Positions 26,146-34,834 of a DNA stretch of 64,000 nt are shown one piece after another. Both the position numbers and the translations under genes were made by a program. Source of the DNA: Jannaschia sp. GRR-S6-38. Its GTDB lineage: Bacteria; Pseudomonadota; Alphaproteobacteria; Rhodobacterales; Rhodobacteraceae. Numbering within the stretch: the stretch's first letter is position 1; every line of letters starts with the position of its first letter. The DNA lies in the NCBI RefSeq assembly GCF_029853695.1, contig NZ_CP122537.1, forward strand, positions 1,998,501 to 2,062,500. Direction: 5' to 3'. The notes beneath the pieces are model-generated. The model worked only from the letters and a program-made list of their open reading frames with translations, made no database searches and was not told where the DNA came from.

Positions 26146-26185
26146 GACCCCCCGCGAGGTATTTCCGACCGGAGGAAGACGGGCC
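26146..26185. repeat. intergenic element, copy B (GAGGTATnTCCG...GAGGAAGA type)
   Basis: GACCCCCC, GAGGTATTTCCGACC and GGAGGAAGA occur in the same order as in copy A at 15976-16010, again between convergent genes and 3 bases before the 3' end of a minus-strand gene. The similarity is too long and too well placed to be chance in two short gaps. Confidence 0.5.
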
Positions 26186-26188
26186 GGC

Positions 26189-26737
26189 TCAGGCCCCGGG
26201 CATGCGGGCGAGGGTGACCGTGGTGTCGCCGTAGCGCCGCTGGTCGAGCGGTTCCAGATCGCCCAGATCGGGCGGCGCGCGCTCCTCCCAGACGATGGTC
26301 GCGCCGGGCGCGATCCAGCCCGCCTCGCGCAGCGCCGCCATCGCGGCCTCGCCCAGCGCCTTGCCATAGGGCGGGTCGAGAAAGACGAGGTCATGCGGCG
26401 TGCCGGGGCCCGGGCGGCGGGCGTCGCGCGCGACGATGCGGGCCGGGGCGTCAAGCGCGGCGATATTGGCGCGCAGCAGGGCCTGCGCCTTGCGGCCCTG
26501 TTCGATGAAGCTCGCCGTGGCGGCGCCGCGGCTCAGCGCCTCGAGCCCCAGCGCGCCGGTGCCGGCGAAGACGTCGAGCACGCGCAGCCCCTCGAGCTCC
26601 AGCCCATGGGAATTGATCAGCAGGTTGAAGATCGACTCGCGCACGCGGTCGGTGGTGGGCCTCAGATGCGCGGCCGCGTCGCCGGCGCCCAGGCCCGCCA
26701 GACGGCGCCCGCGCCAGCGCCCGCCGACGATCCTCAT
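26189..26737 (-). CDS. rsmD: 16S rRNA (guanine(966)-N2)-methyltransferase RsmD
   Basis: A SAM-dependent rRNA methylase of 182 residues, the usual size. The N-terminal MRIVGGRWRGRRLAG and RPTTDRVRESIFNLL (27-41) are the family signatures, VLDVFAGTGALGLEALSRG (55-73) binds SAM, and DLVFLDPPYGK (near 118-128) is the catalytic DPPY motif. It methylates G966 in the 30S head. It ends beside the convergent dctP-type gene and starts 7 bases after the stop of the flavoprotein gene upstream on the same strand, so both are probably co-transcribed. Identification is firm. Confidence 0.93.
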   Translation of the reverse strand: MRIVGGRWRGRRLAGLGAGDAAAHLRPTTDRVRESIFNLLINSHGLELEGLRVLDVFAGTGALGLEALSRGAATASFIEQGRKAQALLRANIAALDAPARIVARDARRPGPGTPHDLVFLDPPYGKALGEAAMAALREAGWIAPGATIVWEERAPPDLGDLEPLDQRRYGDTTVTLARMPGA

Positions 26738-26744
26738 ACGCGGC

Positions 26745-27956
26745 TCACAGGAGCGATTTGAGCGGCGTCGCCGGGTCGGCCACCGCGCGCGGATCGGGCG
26801 AGCGCCCCGCCTCGATCAGGCGCTTGCCGACCATGTAGGCGCGCGGATCGTTGATCGCGTCCACGGCCAGGAGCTCGTCGCCGCGATAGTACCAATGCGA
26901 GGTATGGTCGCCGTCGCGCACCACCACGTGGTCGAAGCCCGCGTTCAGCCCGGCGATCTGCAGCTTCACGTCGTATTGGTCCGACCAGAACCACGGCTTC
27001 GCCTCGTAGGGCGTGGCGGCGCCGAGGATGTTGGCGGCGACCGCCTCGGCCTGTTCGATCGCGTGGGGCACCGATTCCAACCGGATCCGCCCGCCGCGCC
27101 AGGGGAAGGAACAGCAATCGCCCGCCGCCCAGATGTCGGGCGCGGAGGTGCGGCCGAATTCGTCCACCGCGATGCCGTCCTCGATCCGGAGGCCCGCCTC
27201 CGCGGCGAGGTCGGTATTGGGCGCGACGCCGATCCCCGCGACCACGGCATCGACGGCGATGCGGCTGCCATCGGAGAGCACGGCGCCGGTGACCCGGCCA
27301 TCCGCGCCCTCCAGCCGCTCGAGCGTCGCCTCCTCCATGATCTCGACGCCCTCGGCGCGGTGCTTGGCCGCGAACCAGAGCGCGGTGTCCCAGCAGGCGA
27401 CGCGGGCAAGCAGGCGCTGCGCGGCCTCGAGCAGGGTGACGCGCATGCCGCGCTTGCGGGCCACCGCGGCGGCCTCGAGCCCGATATAGCCGCCCCCCAC
27501 CACCAGCAGATGCGCGCCGGCGCGGAAGGCGGGTTCCATCGCGTCGATATCGGCCAGGGTGCGGACGCCATAGACGCCCTGCAGGTCGCCGCCCATGGCG
27601 GTCGGCAGGCGGCGGTTGCGCGAGCCCGTGGTCAGCGCCAGCGCGCCCCAGCTCTCGGTGCCGCCGTCATGGGTCAGGCTGTGCGCGGCGGGGTCGATGG
27701 CGGTGACGCGGGTGCCGGTGCGCAGCTCGATGCCCTGCTCCTCCCAGTAGCTGCGGGGGCGCAGGAACAGGCGCGCGCGGTCCATCTCGCCCAGCAGGTA
27801 GGCCTTGGACAGCGGCGGGCGCTGATACGGGATCTCGGGCTCCTCGCCCCAGAGCGTGATGCGGCCTGCATGGCCGCGCTTGCGCAGCGTCTCGGCCAGC
27901 GTGGCGCCGGCCTGGCCCGCGCCGACGATGGCGATGTGATCCGGCCGCTCTGTCAC
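26745..27956 (-). CDS. FAD-dependent ferredoxin/rubredoxin reductase-type oxidoreductase
   Basis: A flavoprotein of 403 residues of the ferredoxin-NAD reductase family that serves Rieske oxygenases and P450 systems. Visible are the FAD motif IAIVGAGQAGATLAETL (near the N-terminus), YQRPPLSKAYL, the NAD motif LLVVGGGYIGLEAAA (about 148-162) and the second FAD motif DIWAAGDCC. The redox partner is not in the window. The start is a GTG at 27956, decided by an AGGAGG 9 bases upstream; the ATG at 27986 gives no family sequence. It is followed by rsmD and divergent from the peroxiredoxin gene with 95 bp between. Confidence 0.88.
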   Translation of the reverse strand: MTERPDHIAIVGAGQAGATLAETLRKRGHAGRITLWGEEPEIPYQRPPLSKAYLLGEMDRARLFLRPRSYWEEQGIELRTGTRVTAIDPAAHSLTHDGGTESWGALALTTGSRNRRLPTAMGGDLQGVYGVRTLADIDAMEPAFRAGAHLLVVGGGYIGLEAAAVARKRGMRVTLLEAAQRLLARVACWDTALWFAAKHRAEGVEIMEEATLERLEGADGRVTGAVLSDGSRIAVDAVVAGIGVAPNTDLAAEAGLRIEDGIAVDEFGRTSAPDIWAAGDCCSFPWRGGRIRLESVPHAIEQAEAVAANILGAATPYEAKPWFWSDQYDVKLQIAGLNAGFDHVVVRDGDHTSHWYYRGDELLAVDAINDPRAYMVGKRLIEAGRSPDPRAVADPATPLKSLL

Positions 27957-28051
27957 GGGACCCCTCCTTTCGGGCCGCCCCCTCACTGGTCGCCCGTCGC
28001 CGCGACAGCTATGTCAGGGGCAGGCAAACATCAAACGCGAGGACCGCATCC

Positions 28052-28543
28052 ATGGCCATCTCCAAGGGCGACCGCCTGCCCGACGCCGAGCTTCTGCGAC
28101 TGGGCCCCGATGGCGGGCCGGAAAGCGTCTCGCTGGGCGCGCTGACGAAGGGCCGCAAGGCGGTGGTCTTCGCGCTGCCGGGCGCCTTCACCCGCACCTG
28201 CACCGCGGCCCATGTCCCGAGCTTCATCCGCACCAAGGACCAGTTCGCCGAGAAGGGCGTGGACCCGATCATCTGCATCGCGGTCAACGACCCGTTCGTG
28301 ATGGGCGCCTGGGCCGAGGCGACGGGCGCCAAAGAGGCCGGCATCCACATGCTGGGCGATGCGGACGGGGCCTTCACCCGCGCCGTGGGCATGGCCTTCG
28401 ACGCGCCGCCGGTGGGCTTTCACGGCCGGTCCAAGCGCTACGCGATGCTGGTCGATGACGGCGTCGTGCAGGTCATCCACGAGGAGGAGGGCCCGGGCAC
28501 CTGCGACGCCTCGGGCGGCGAGGCGCTGCTGCGCGAGGTCTGA
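28052..28543 (+). CDS. Prx5-type peroxiredoxin
   Basis: A thiol peroxidase of 163 residues. The peroxidatic Cys50 lies in LPGAFTRTCTAAHVP, the signature of the AhpE/Prx5 class, and a second Cys in GTCDASGGEALL near the C-terminus (about 152) is placed like the resolving Cys of atypical 2-Cys Prx5. It reduces H2O2 and alkyl hydroperoxides with thioredoxin or glutathione/glutaredoxin as donor; no fused glutaredoxin is present. Divergent from the flavoprotein gene, which might share a redox role but this is only adjacency. A CGAGGA site precedes the ATG. Cytosolic. Confidence 0.92.
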   Translation: MAISKGDRLPDAELLRLGPDGGPESVSLGALTKGRKAVVFALPGAFTRTCTAAHVPSFIRTKDQFAEKGVDPIICIAVNDPFVMGAWAEATGAKEAGIHMLGDADGAFTRAVGMAFDAPPVGFHGRSKRYAMLVDDGVVQVIHEEEGPGTCDASGGEALLREV

Positions 28544-28552
28544 GCGGGGCAG

Positions 28553-28568
28553 GGGGCGCTGTCCCCCG
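28553..28568. terminator. hairpin after the peroxiredoxin gene
   Basis: GGGGG (28553-28557) and CCCCC (28564-28568) pair around CGCTGT, 10 bases after the stop. The bases that follow (GGCCCGTTTCC, then TCGGGGAAGC) resemble loosely the copies of the intergenic element at 15976 and 26146. The AsnC gene converges here. Confidence 0.35.
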
Positions 28569-28597
28569 GCCCGTTTCCAGTCGGGGAAGCGTCCCGC

Positions 28598-29020
28598 TCA
28601 CCCGCGCCGGGTCGACAGGTAGAGGTTGGTCTCGGACCGGCTGACGCCGTCGATGGCGCGGATGCGGTTGAGCGTGGCGTCGAGCGCCTCCAGCGTGTCG
28701 GCGCCTAGTTCCGCCACGAGGTCCCAGCGGCCATGGGTGCTGTGGACGGCCTCGACCTCGGGCATGGCGGCGATGGTGCGGCTGACGCGGGCGGCGCCGC
28801 GGCCTTCGATCTCGATCAGGATGATGCCGCGGACGGGGCGCTGGGCCAAGTCGCCCTTCAGTACCGCGCGGTAGCCGAGGATCTCGCCCGCCTCGGTCAG
28901 CCGCGCGATGCGCGCGCGCACGGTGGCGCGGGTGACGCCCAGCGCGGCGGCCAGCGCCGAGACCGAGGCGCGGCCATCGGCGGCGAGCGCGGCGAGCAGG
29001 CGGCGGTCCAGATCGTCCAT
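28598..29020 (-). CDS. Lrp/AsnC-family transcriptional regulator
   Basis: A protein of 140 residues. The N-terminal winged helix-turn-helix (LDRRLLAALAADGRASVSAL, then ALGVTRATVRARI) is followed by a RAM ligand-binding domain (GIILIEIEGRGAARVSRTI, VHSTHGRWDLVAELG). Divergent by 115 bp from the arginase-ornithine cyclodeaminase operon, which it very probably controls in response to arginine, ornithine or proline; this is by analogy with other AsnC-type regulators of arginine catabolism. A spaced inverted repeat (29036-29071) lies in the shared promoter region. It converges with the peroxiredoxin gene. Confidence 0.9.
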   Translation of the reverse strand: MDDLDRRLLAALAADGRASVSALAAALGVTRATVRARIARLTEAGEILGYRAVLKGDLAQRPVRGIILIEIEGRGAARVSRTIAAMPEVEAVHSTHGRWDLVAELGADTLEALDATLNRIRAIDGVSRSETNLYLSTRRG

Positions 29021-29035
29021 TCTGCGCAGGCCTCA

Positions 29036-29071
29036 TGATCGGATCGGGCGATCCACCGCCCGGTTCGATCA
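29036..29071. promoter_or_regulatory. spaced inverted repeat between the AsnC gene and arginase
   Basis: TGATCG (29036-29041) and CGATCA (29066-29071) are perfect arms 24 bases apart, with further GC symmetry inside. The place, 16 bases before the regulator start and 65 before the arginase start, suits an Lrp/AsnC operator serving both promoters. The short arms make this tentative. Confidence 0.4.
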
Positions 29072-29135
29072 CTTATCGTGCTTCCGGGGGCCGGGCCAAT
29101 GGGGTTCACTCCGGCCGAGCGAGATGGAGATCGAC

Positions 29136-30056
29136 ATGAGCAAGCGGATCGAACTGATCGGCGCCCCGGTGCAGATCGGCGCCGGGCGCGGCGGCTGCCT
29201 GATGGGGCCCGACGCGCTGCGCACCGCCGGGCTGGCGCGTACCCTGACCGAGCTGGGCCATGCCGTGAGCGACCGCGGCAATCTCGACGCGCCCGAAGCC
29301 GCCGTGCCCGCGCATCCCAACCCCGCGATCCACGACCTGGAACGCAGCGCGGGCTGGGTCGAGGTGCTGCAAGCGGTCGAGACCGAGGCCGACGTGCCGA
29401 TCTTCCTGGGCGGCGACCACCTGATGGCCGCGGGCACCGTGCCCGCGATGGCCGCGCGCGCGCAGGCCCGGGGCCGGCCGCTTCACGTGCTGTGGCTCGA
29501 CGCGCATTCCGACATCCACACGCTGGAGAGCACCGAGTCGGGCAACCTGCATGGCACGCCGGTCGCCTATTTCACCGGGCAGGCGGATTTCAGGCCGCAT
29601 TTCCCGGCCCCGCGCGCCACCGTCGCGCCGGAGAGTATCTGCATGATCGGGCTGCGCTCGGTCGACCCCTTCGAGAAGCGCGCGCTGACCCGCGCGGGCG
29701 TCGAGGTGCACGACATGCGCGCGATCGACGAGCATGGCATCGCCGCGCCGCTGCGCGCCTTCCTCGACAGGGTGCGCGACGCGGGCGCCGACCTGCATGT
29801 CAGCTTCGACGTCGATTTCCTGGATCCCGGCATCGCCCCCGCGGTCGGCACGACCGTGCCCGGCGGCGCGACCTTCCGCGAGGCGCATCTGGTGATGGAG
29901 ATGCTCAACGATGCCGATCTCGTTACCTCGCTCGACCTGGCCGAGCTGAACCCCTTCCTCGACGATCGCGGGCGGACCGCGAAGCTGCTGGTCGACCTCG
30001 TCGCCTCGGCCTTCGGGAAATCCGTCCTCGACCGCCCCACGCGGAGCCGCACATGA
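29136..30056 (+). CDS. rocF: arginase
   Basis: Hydrolyses L-arginine to ornithine and urea. The 306 residues carry the manganese-site motifs of the ureohydrolase family: GGDH (92-95), DAHSDIH (122-128) and SFDVDFLDP (223-231). The N-terminal PVQIGAGRGGCLMGPDALR fits arginase rather than agmatinase. A GGAG lies 6 bases before ATG 29136; an in-frame ATG at 29124 is possible but would have the weaker site. The stop overlaps the ornithine cyclodeaminase start by 4 bases (ATGA), giving a two-gene catabolic operon from arginine to proline. Control probably by the divergent AsnC-type gene. Cytosolic. Confidence 0.95.
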   Translation: MSKRIELIGAPVQIGAGRGGCLMGPDALRTAGLARTLTELGHAVSDRGNLDAPEAAVPAHPNPAIHDLERSAGWVEVLQAVETEADVPIFLGGDHLMAAGTVPAMAARAQARGRPLHVLWLDAHSDIHTLESTESGNLHGTPVAYFTGQADFRPHFPAPRATVAPESICMIGLRSVDPFEKRALTRAGVEVHDMRAIDEHGIAAPLRAFLDRVRDAGADLHVSFDVDFLDPGIAPAVGTTVPGGATFREAHLVMEMLNDADLVTSLDLAELNPFLDDRGRTAKLLVDLVASAFGKSVLDRPTRSRT

Positions 30057-31105
30057 CCCAGACCCAACCCTCCCGGCTGGCCATGGTGCCCTTCGTCTCG
30101 GTCGCCGACATGATGCGGATCGTGAACGATGCCGGCGTGCCCGAGACCATCGCCGCCATCGCCGACCGGATCGAAGACGATTTCAAGCGCTGGGAAAGCT
30201 TCGACAAGGTCGCGCGCGTGCCCAGCCATTCGCCCGAGGGCGTGATCGAGCTGATGCCCACCTCGGATGGCGAGTACTACGGCTTCAAATACGTCAACGG
30301 CCACCCGGCCAACATGGCGCGCGGCTTCCAGACGGTGACGGCCTTCGGCGTGCTGGCGCGCGTCGATAACGGCTACCCGGTGATGCTGACCGAGATGACG
30401 GTGCTGACCGCGCTGCGCACGGCGGCCGCCTCGGTCGTCGCGGCGCGCCATCTCGCGCCCCGGGACGCGCGGGTGATGGCGATGATCGGCAACGGCGCGC
30501 AATGCGAGTTCCAGGCGCTTGGCTTCCACCACTGCCTCGGGATCGAGGAGGTGAGGCTGTGGGATATCGACCCGGCCGCGACCGAGAAGGCGGTGCGCAA
30601 CCTGTCGGGCACGGGCCTGACGGTGACCGCCTGCAGCTCGGCCGAAGAGGCCATCGCGGGCGCGCAGATCGTCACCACCTGCACCGCCGACAAGAAGCAG
30701 GCGACGATCCTGACCGACAACATGGTCGGCAGCGGCATCCACATCAACGCGATCGGCGGCGATTGCCCCGGCAAGACCGAACTGCATCGCGACATCCTGC
30801 TGCGCTCGGACATTTTCGTGGAGTACCCGCCGCAGACCCGGATCGAGGGCGAGATCCAGCAGTTGGACGCCGATCACCCGGTGACCGAGCTGTGGCGGGT
30901 GATCGACGGGCAGGTGCCGGGCCGGACCGGGCCGGGGCAGATCACGCTGTTCGATTCGGTGGGCTTCGCGACCGAGGATTTCAGCGCCCTGCGCCACGTC
31001 TTCGCCGAGATGAAGCGGACGGGGCATTACGTCGATCTCGACATGTTGGCCGACCCGGACGACCCGCGCGACCTCTACGGCATGGTGACCCGCGCAGCGG
31101 AGTAG
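30053..31105 (+). CDS. ocd: ornithine cyclodeaminase
   Basis: Turns L-ornithine into L-proline and ammonia with bound NAD. The protein has 350 residues, close to the family length. The NAD-binding motif is MIGNGAQCEFQALGF (about 142-156) and the substrate region includes GYPVMLTEMT with the conserved Glu and DSVGFATED with the catalytic Asp near residue 300. The N-terminal half is the swapped dimerisation domain. It follows arginase with an ATGA overlap; together they feed arginine nitrogen into proline and urea. The family includes mu-crystallin and delta-1-pyrroline-2-carboxylate reductases, but the arginase partner supports true OCD. Cytosolic. Confidence 0.93.
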   Translation: MTQTQPSRLAMVPFVSVADMMRIVNDAGVPETIAAIADRIEDDFKRWESFDKVARVPSHSPEGVIELMPTSDGEYYGFKYVNGHPANMARGFQTVTAFGVLARVDNGYPVMLTEMTVLTALRTAAASVVAARHLAPRDARVMAMIGNGAQCEFQALGFHHCLGIEEVRLWDIDPAATEKAVRNLSGTGLTVTACSSAEEAIAGAQIVTTCTADKKQATILTDNMVGSGIHINAIGGDCPGKTELHRDILLRSDIFVEYPPQTRIEGEIQQLDADHPVTELWRVIDGQVPGRTGPGQITLFDSVGFATEDFSALRHVFAEMKRTGHYVDLDMLADPDDPRDLYGMVTRAAE

Positions 31106-31133
31106 GGGGCGGGCCCGCCGGGCGCCGCCTGCC

Positions 31134-32018
31134 TCAGGCGGTCTCGCCCTCGGGCGTCGCCGCATCCTCGCGCAGCAGGTGCACGGTGCGTTGCGGGAAG
31201 GGGATCTCGACCCCCGCGGCGTCGAGCGCGATCTTGATGTCGCGGTTCATGTCCTTCGAGAAGGCGAAGAAATCCGACCGCTTCACCCAGGCGCGCACCA
31301 GGAAATCGACGCTCGACGCGCCCAGCCCGTCGACGAGGACCGTCATGTCGGGCTCGGGCAGGAAGCGCGGGTCCGAGGAGATCGTGTCGCGGATGATCCG
31401 CTCGACCAGGTGCAGGTCGGCGCCGTAGCCCACGCCGATCGTCCATTCCGCCTGCCGCGTGTCGTAGACCGAGTAATTGGTGATCGTGTTCCCCCAGACC
31501 TCGGAATTGGGGATGATGATCTGCACGTTCCCGATGCTGGCGAGCTCGGTATAGTTGAGGTTGATCGACTTTACCGTGCCCATCTCGCCGTTGATGACGA
31601 CGAAATCGCCCAGCTTGATCGGCCGGAAGAAGATCAGCATCACGCCCGCCGCCACGTTCGACAGCGTGCCCTGCAGCGCCAGGCCTACGGCCAGGCCCGC
31701 GGCACCGATCACCGCCACGATGGAGGTCGTCTGGATCCCGAAGGTGTTCAGGATCACCACCCCCGCGATGGCGAGGATGACGTAGCGGACGATGTTGCCA
31801 AGGAAGTCGAACAGCGTCGCGTCGAGGCGCGGGTGACGCTCGGAGATCGCCTTCACGCGGCGCGACACCCAGCCCGAGATCACGAAGGCCAGGATGATGA
31901 TCAGGATCGCGGCGAGGATGTCGCCCACGATCGAGGCCAGGAATTCCAGGCTCAGGAAATCGCCCAGCGAGCGTCCGGCATAGATCTCCCGCGAGAGGAG
32001 GGCGTTCAGTGTGTCCAT
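31134..32018 (-). CDS. small-conductance mechanosensitive channel, MscS family
   Basis: A membrane protein of 294 residues with three spans: about 28-49, 72-92 and the pore helix near 97-125 (VIGAAGLAVGLALQGTLSNVAAG), which has the Ala/Gly packing of MscS TM3. The beta domain follows (FFRPIKLGDFVVINGEMGTV, quoted as FFRPIKLGDFV and GEMGTV), then an alpha/beta C-terminal part. It opens under membrane tension to release solutes in hypo-osmotic shock. Length is close to E. coli MscS (286). It converges with the ornithine cyclodeaminase gene with 28 bp between, and lies 10 bases downstream of the pterin dehydratase gene on its own strand. Confidence 0.94.
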   Translation of the reverse strand: MDTLNALLSREIYAGRSLGDFLSLEFLASIVGDILAAILIIILAFVISGWVSRRVKAISERHPRLDATLFDFLGNIVRYVILAIAGVVILNTFGIQTTSIVAVIGAAGLAVGLALQGTLSNVAAGVMLIFFRPIKLGDFVVINGEMGTVKSINLNYTELASIGNVQIIIPNSEVWGNTITNYSVYDTRQAEWTIGVGYGADLHLVERIIRDTISSDPRFLPEPDMTVLVDGLGASSVDFLVRAWVKRSDFFAFSKDMNRDIKIALDAAGVEIPFPQRTVHLLREDAATPEGETA

Positions 32019-32028
32019 GGGTGTCGTC

Positions 32029-32277
32029 TCAGCTCAGCGTGTCGATATGGCGGGCAAGGGCGATGTCCTTGTCCGTCAGTCCGCCGGCATCGTGGGTCGT
32101 CAGGCGAATGTCCACCCTGTTCCAGACATTCGACCATTCCGGATGGTGGTCGGCCGCCTCGGCGGCCAGCGCCACGCGGGACATGAAGCCCCAGGCCGCG
32201 CTGAAATCCTTGAAGGTGAAGCGGCGCTCGATCCCGCCGTCTTTCTCGGTCCAGCCCTCGGGGATCTCGTGGCTCAT
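32029..32277 (-). CDS. phhB: pterin-4a-carbinolamine dehydratase
   Basis: A small enzyme of 82 residues that dehydrates 4a-hydroxytetrahydrobiopterin made by aromatic amino acid hydroxylases. The catalytic His pair is seen in [15 protein letters not shown] (41-55), and [18 protein letters not shown] is the usual helix before it. Slightly shorter than the 100-residue average but complete. Its ATG at 32277 overlaps the stop of the upstream DUF482 gene by 4 bases. No phenylalanine hydroxylase gene is in the window, as is common for this family in alphaproteobacteria, so an alternative role such as molybdopterin-related chemistry cannot be excluded. Confidence 0.92.
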   Translation of the reverse strand: MSHEIPEGWTEKDGGIERRFTFKDFSAAWGFMSRVALAAEAADHHPEWSNVWNRVDIRLTTHDAGGLTDKDIALARHIDTLS

Positions 32278-33461
32278 TCCTGTTCCTCCTGCATGACCCG
32301 GCGAAACGGGCCGTATGATGTGAGCACCTCGATATCCTCGGCGACGGCGCGCGCCTCGGCTTCGAGGAATTGCGCGATGGCGCGGCGGAAGCCTTCGTTG
32401 GGGATGTGGTGCAGCGAATGGCAGGTCACCGGCAGGTAGCCGCGCGCGAGCTTGTGATCGCCCTGCGCGCCCGCCTCGACCCGGCCCAGCCCGTGTTCGA
32501 TCGCGAAGTCGATGGCCTGATAGTAGCAGAGCTCGAAATGCAGCGCCGGGTGATGCTCGGTACAGCCCCAGTAGCGGCCGTAGAGCACGTCGCGCCCGAT
32601 GAAGTTCAGCGCGCCCGCGACCGGCACGCCGTCCCGCTCGGCCAGAACCAGCAGCACGTCGTCGCGCATCGTCGCCTGCACCTCGTCGAAGAAGGCGCGG
32701 CTGAGATAGGGGCTGCCCCATTTGCGCCGCCCGGTGTCCTGGTAGAAGCGCCAGAAGGCGTCCCAATGCTCGGGCCGCAGCGCGTCGCCGGTATAGGCGT
32801 TGATCGCGCCGCCGAAGCCCTGCGCGACGGCGCGCTCCTTGCGGATCGTCTTGCGCTTGCGCGAGCTCAGCGCGGCGAGAAAGCCGTCGAAATCGGCGTA
32901 GCCGTCGTTGAACCAGTGATATTGCTGGCTCGACCGCCCCATCAGCCCCAGCGCCTCGCCCGCTTCGCGCTCGGCCTTCGTACAGAAGGTGACGTGCAGG
33001 CTCGACAGGTCGTGCTGTTCGCAGACCGTCTCCGCGCCCTGCACAAGCGCCTGGAGGCCGGTGCTCTCGTGGCCCGGCTTCACCAGGAAACGGCGGCCCG
33101 TGGCGGGGGTGAATGGCACGGCGATCTGCAGCTTGGGGTAATAGCTGCCGCCCGCGCGCTCCCAGGCATGGGCCCAGTTGTGGTCGAAGATGTACTCGCC
33201 CTGGCTGTGGCCCTTGGCGTACATCGGCGCGACGGCGATCACCGCGCCGCCGGCGCGCGCGATCAGGTGCTGGGGCTGCCAGCCGGTGCGCGGACCCACG
33301 GAATGCGACAGCTCCAGCGCCCGCAGGAAGCGATGCGTGGTGAACGGATCGGCGGGCGGCCCGCGATCGGCGGCCTCCGGGCAGGCGCAGGCATCCCATT
33401 CGGCCGCGTCGATGGCCCCGAGGTCGGGGATCACGCTCAGTTCGATTTCGGTGTCGGTCAT
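32274..33461 (-). CDS. GNAT/FemAB-like acyltransferase, DUF482 family
   Basis: A protein of 395 residues of the DUF482 (peptidoglycan biosynthesis-like, GNAT-fold) family. Marks are [17 protein letters not shown] near residue 40, the [20 protein letters not shown] block, [17 protein letters not shown] and the C-terminal [16 protein letters not shown] with [11 protein letters not shown]. Biochemical function is not established in the family; transfer of an acyl or aminoacyl group is inferred from the fold. Tight coupling (ATGA) to the pterin dehydratase gene is seen here, with the stop at 32274. The gap to the GDPD gene upstream is 27 bases. Probably cytosolic. Confidence 0.85.
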   Translation of the reverse strand: MTDTEIELSVIPDLGAIDAAEWDACACPEAADRGPPADPFTTHRFLRALELSHSVGPRTGWQPQHLIARAGGAVIAVAPMYAKGHSQGEYIFDHNWAHAWERAGGSYYPKLQIAVPFTPATGRRFLVKPGHESTGLQALVQGAETVCEQHDLSSLHVTFCTKAEREAGEALGLMGRSSQQYHWFNDGYADFDGFLAALSSRKRKTIRKERAVAQGFGGAINAYTGDALRPEHWDAFWRFYQDTGRRKWGSPYLSRAFFDEVQATMRDDVLLVLAERDGVPVAGALNFIGRDVLYGRYWGCTEHHPALHFELCYYQAIDFAIEHGLGRVEAGAQGDHKLARGYLPVTCHSLHHIPNEGFRRAIAQFLEAEARAVAEDIEVLTSYGPFRRVMQEEQE

Positions 33462-33488
33462 GCGGGCTTTAGGTGGCGCGTGCGCGCG

Positions 33489-34241
33489 TCACGGCAAGTA
33501 GCCCTCAAAGGTCACCTGGTCGGCGATGCGCCGCGCCTCCGCCGCCTGTGCGGCGGAGCGCACCGTCCAGCACAGCACCGGCAGCCCCGCGGCCTTGGCG
33601 CGGGCCACGTGCGGGCTGGCAAGGTCGGCGGCCTCGTGGCTGATGAACTGCGCGCCGATCCGGTCGAGATCGGGCATCGCGCGCAGCCGCGCGCGGGTGG
33701 CGTCGGACAGGCCGGGCCAGTGCTGCGCGTGATAGGCCGAGGTCACCAGACCGCGCGGAAGATGCGGCGCGTGGCGGCGAATGTGATCGACCGAATGGGG
33801 GTTGAAGGACATCACCGCCACCGGGCCGTCATAGCCCGCGAGATCGGCGATCACCGCGTCCTCCAGCGGGCCGATGCCGGGGCCCATCGCGCCGTCGCGA
33901 TCCTTCACCTCGATCAGCAGCGGCACCCGGCCCGCGACGAGCGCCAGCACCTCGCGCAGCGTCGGGATGCCCTCGTCCCCGCCGGTCAGACGGATGCGGC
34001 CCAGTGCGGCGGCGTCCCGCGCGTCGACCGGCCCCTGCACCGCCGTCAGCCGGTCGAGACGGTCGTCGTGGAATACCATCGCCACCCCGTCGGCCGAGAT
34101 CTGTACGTCGATCTCGATCGCGAGGCCGCGCGCCAGCGCCGCGCGGATCGCGGCGCGCGAGTTCTCGGGCCGGCCGGCGGCGCGGTCATGCAGGGCCCGG
34201 TGCGCGATCGGCCCCGCGAGGAACCCCGGGGGCAGGCTCAT
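33489..34241 (-). CDS. ugpQ: glycerophosphodiester phosphodiesterase
   Basis: Hydrolyses glycerophosphodiesters from phospholipid turnover to glycerol 3-phosphate and an alcohol. The 250 residues form a TIM barrel with the GDPD signature: HRALHDRAAGRPENS (14-28), EIDVQISADGV with the metal-binding Glu and Asp, and the catalytic His in VFHDDRLDR (about 56-64). A Lys in LIEVKDRDG completes the site. There is no signal peptide, so it acts in the cytosol like E. coli UgpQ. Its ATG at 34241 overlaps the RidA-family stop by 4 bases. No ugp transporter genes lie close. Confidence 0.9.
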   Translation of the reverse strand: MSLPPGFLAGPIAHRALHDRAAGRPENSRAAIRAALARGLAIEIDVQISADGVAMVFHDDRLDRLTAVQGPVDARDAAALGRIRLTGGDEGIPTLREVLALVAGRVPLLIEVKDRDGAMGPGIGPLEDAVIADLAGYDGPVAVMSFNPHSVDHIRRHAPHLPRGLVTSAYHAQHWPGLSDATRARLRAMPDLDRIGAQFISHEAADLASPHVARAKAAGLPVLCWTVRSAAQAAEARRIADQVTFEGYLP

Positions 34242-34693
34242 GCGATCTCGAAGATCCCCTCGATCTCCACCGCGACGCCGAAGGGCAGCGTCGCGCCCAC
34301 GGCCGAACGCGAATGCCGTCCCGCCTCGCCCAGCGCCTTGACCAAGAAATCCGACGCGCCGTTGATGACGGTGGGCTGGTCGCCGAAATCGGGCGTGCAA
34401 TTGACGAAGCCGGTCAGCTTCACGACGCGGCGCAGGCGGTCGATATCGCCGTCGCAGGCGGTGCGGACCTGCGCCAGAAGGTTGATCGCGCATTGCCGCG
34501 CCGCCGCCGCGCCGTCTTCCAGCGACATGCCGTCGCCGAGCCGGCCCTTGATCATGCCGTCCGGCCCCGCGCTGATCTGGCCCGAGACGAAGAGCAGGCC
34601 GCCCGCGCGCACGGCGGGCACGTAATTGGCCGCCGGGGCGGGGGCGTCGGGCAGGGTGACGCCGAGATCGGCGAGGCGCTGGGCGATGGACAT
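34238..34693 (-). CDS. RidA-family protein (YjgF/YER057c/UK114)
   Basis: A protein of 151 residues of the RidA superfamily, in the longer subgroup like YjgH or Rid6-7. The opening SIAQRLADLGVTLPDAPAPAANYVP (in parts: IAQRLADLGVTLP, APAANYVP), GLLFVSGQIS (32-41) and FVNCTPDFGDQP are family marks. RidA itself hydrolyses reactive 2-aminoacrylate; the longer group often lacks the full set of active-site residues, and here the conserved Arg of RidA is not evident (GHRSRSAVG-like region reads RHSRSAVGATLP). Function is thus uncertain. It leads the pair with the GDPD gene. Cytosolic trimer in the family. Confidence 0.83.
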   Translation of the reverse strand: MSIAQRLADLGVTLPDAPAPAANYVPAVRAGGLLFVSGQISAGPDGMIKGRLGDGMSLEDGAAAARQCAINLLAQVRTACDGDIDRLRRVVKLTGFVNCTPDFGDQPTVINGASDFLVKALGEAGRHSRSAVGATLPFGVAVEIEGIFEIA

Positions 34694-34834
34694 GGGGGTT
34701 CTCCGGCTGCTGTCGGCAGGACGCTGGCACGGGCCGGCGGGGAAGGAAAGGTGGCGCGGCGGCGGGCCGCGGCCCTGGGCTCGCGTGTCGGGCAGGTCGG
34801 CGGCGCGCCGCCGCGCGCCCGGCCCGCCCGCCCG

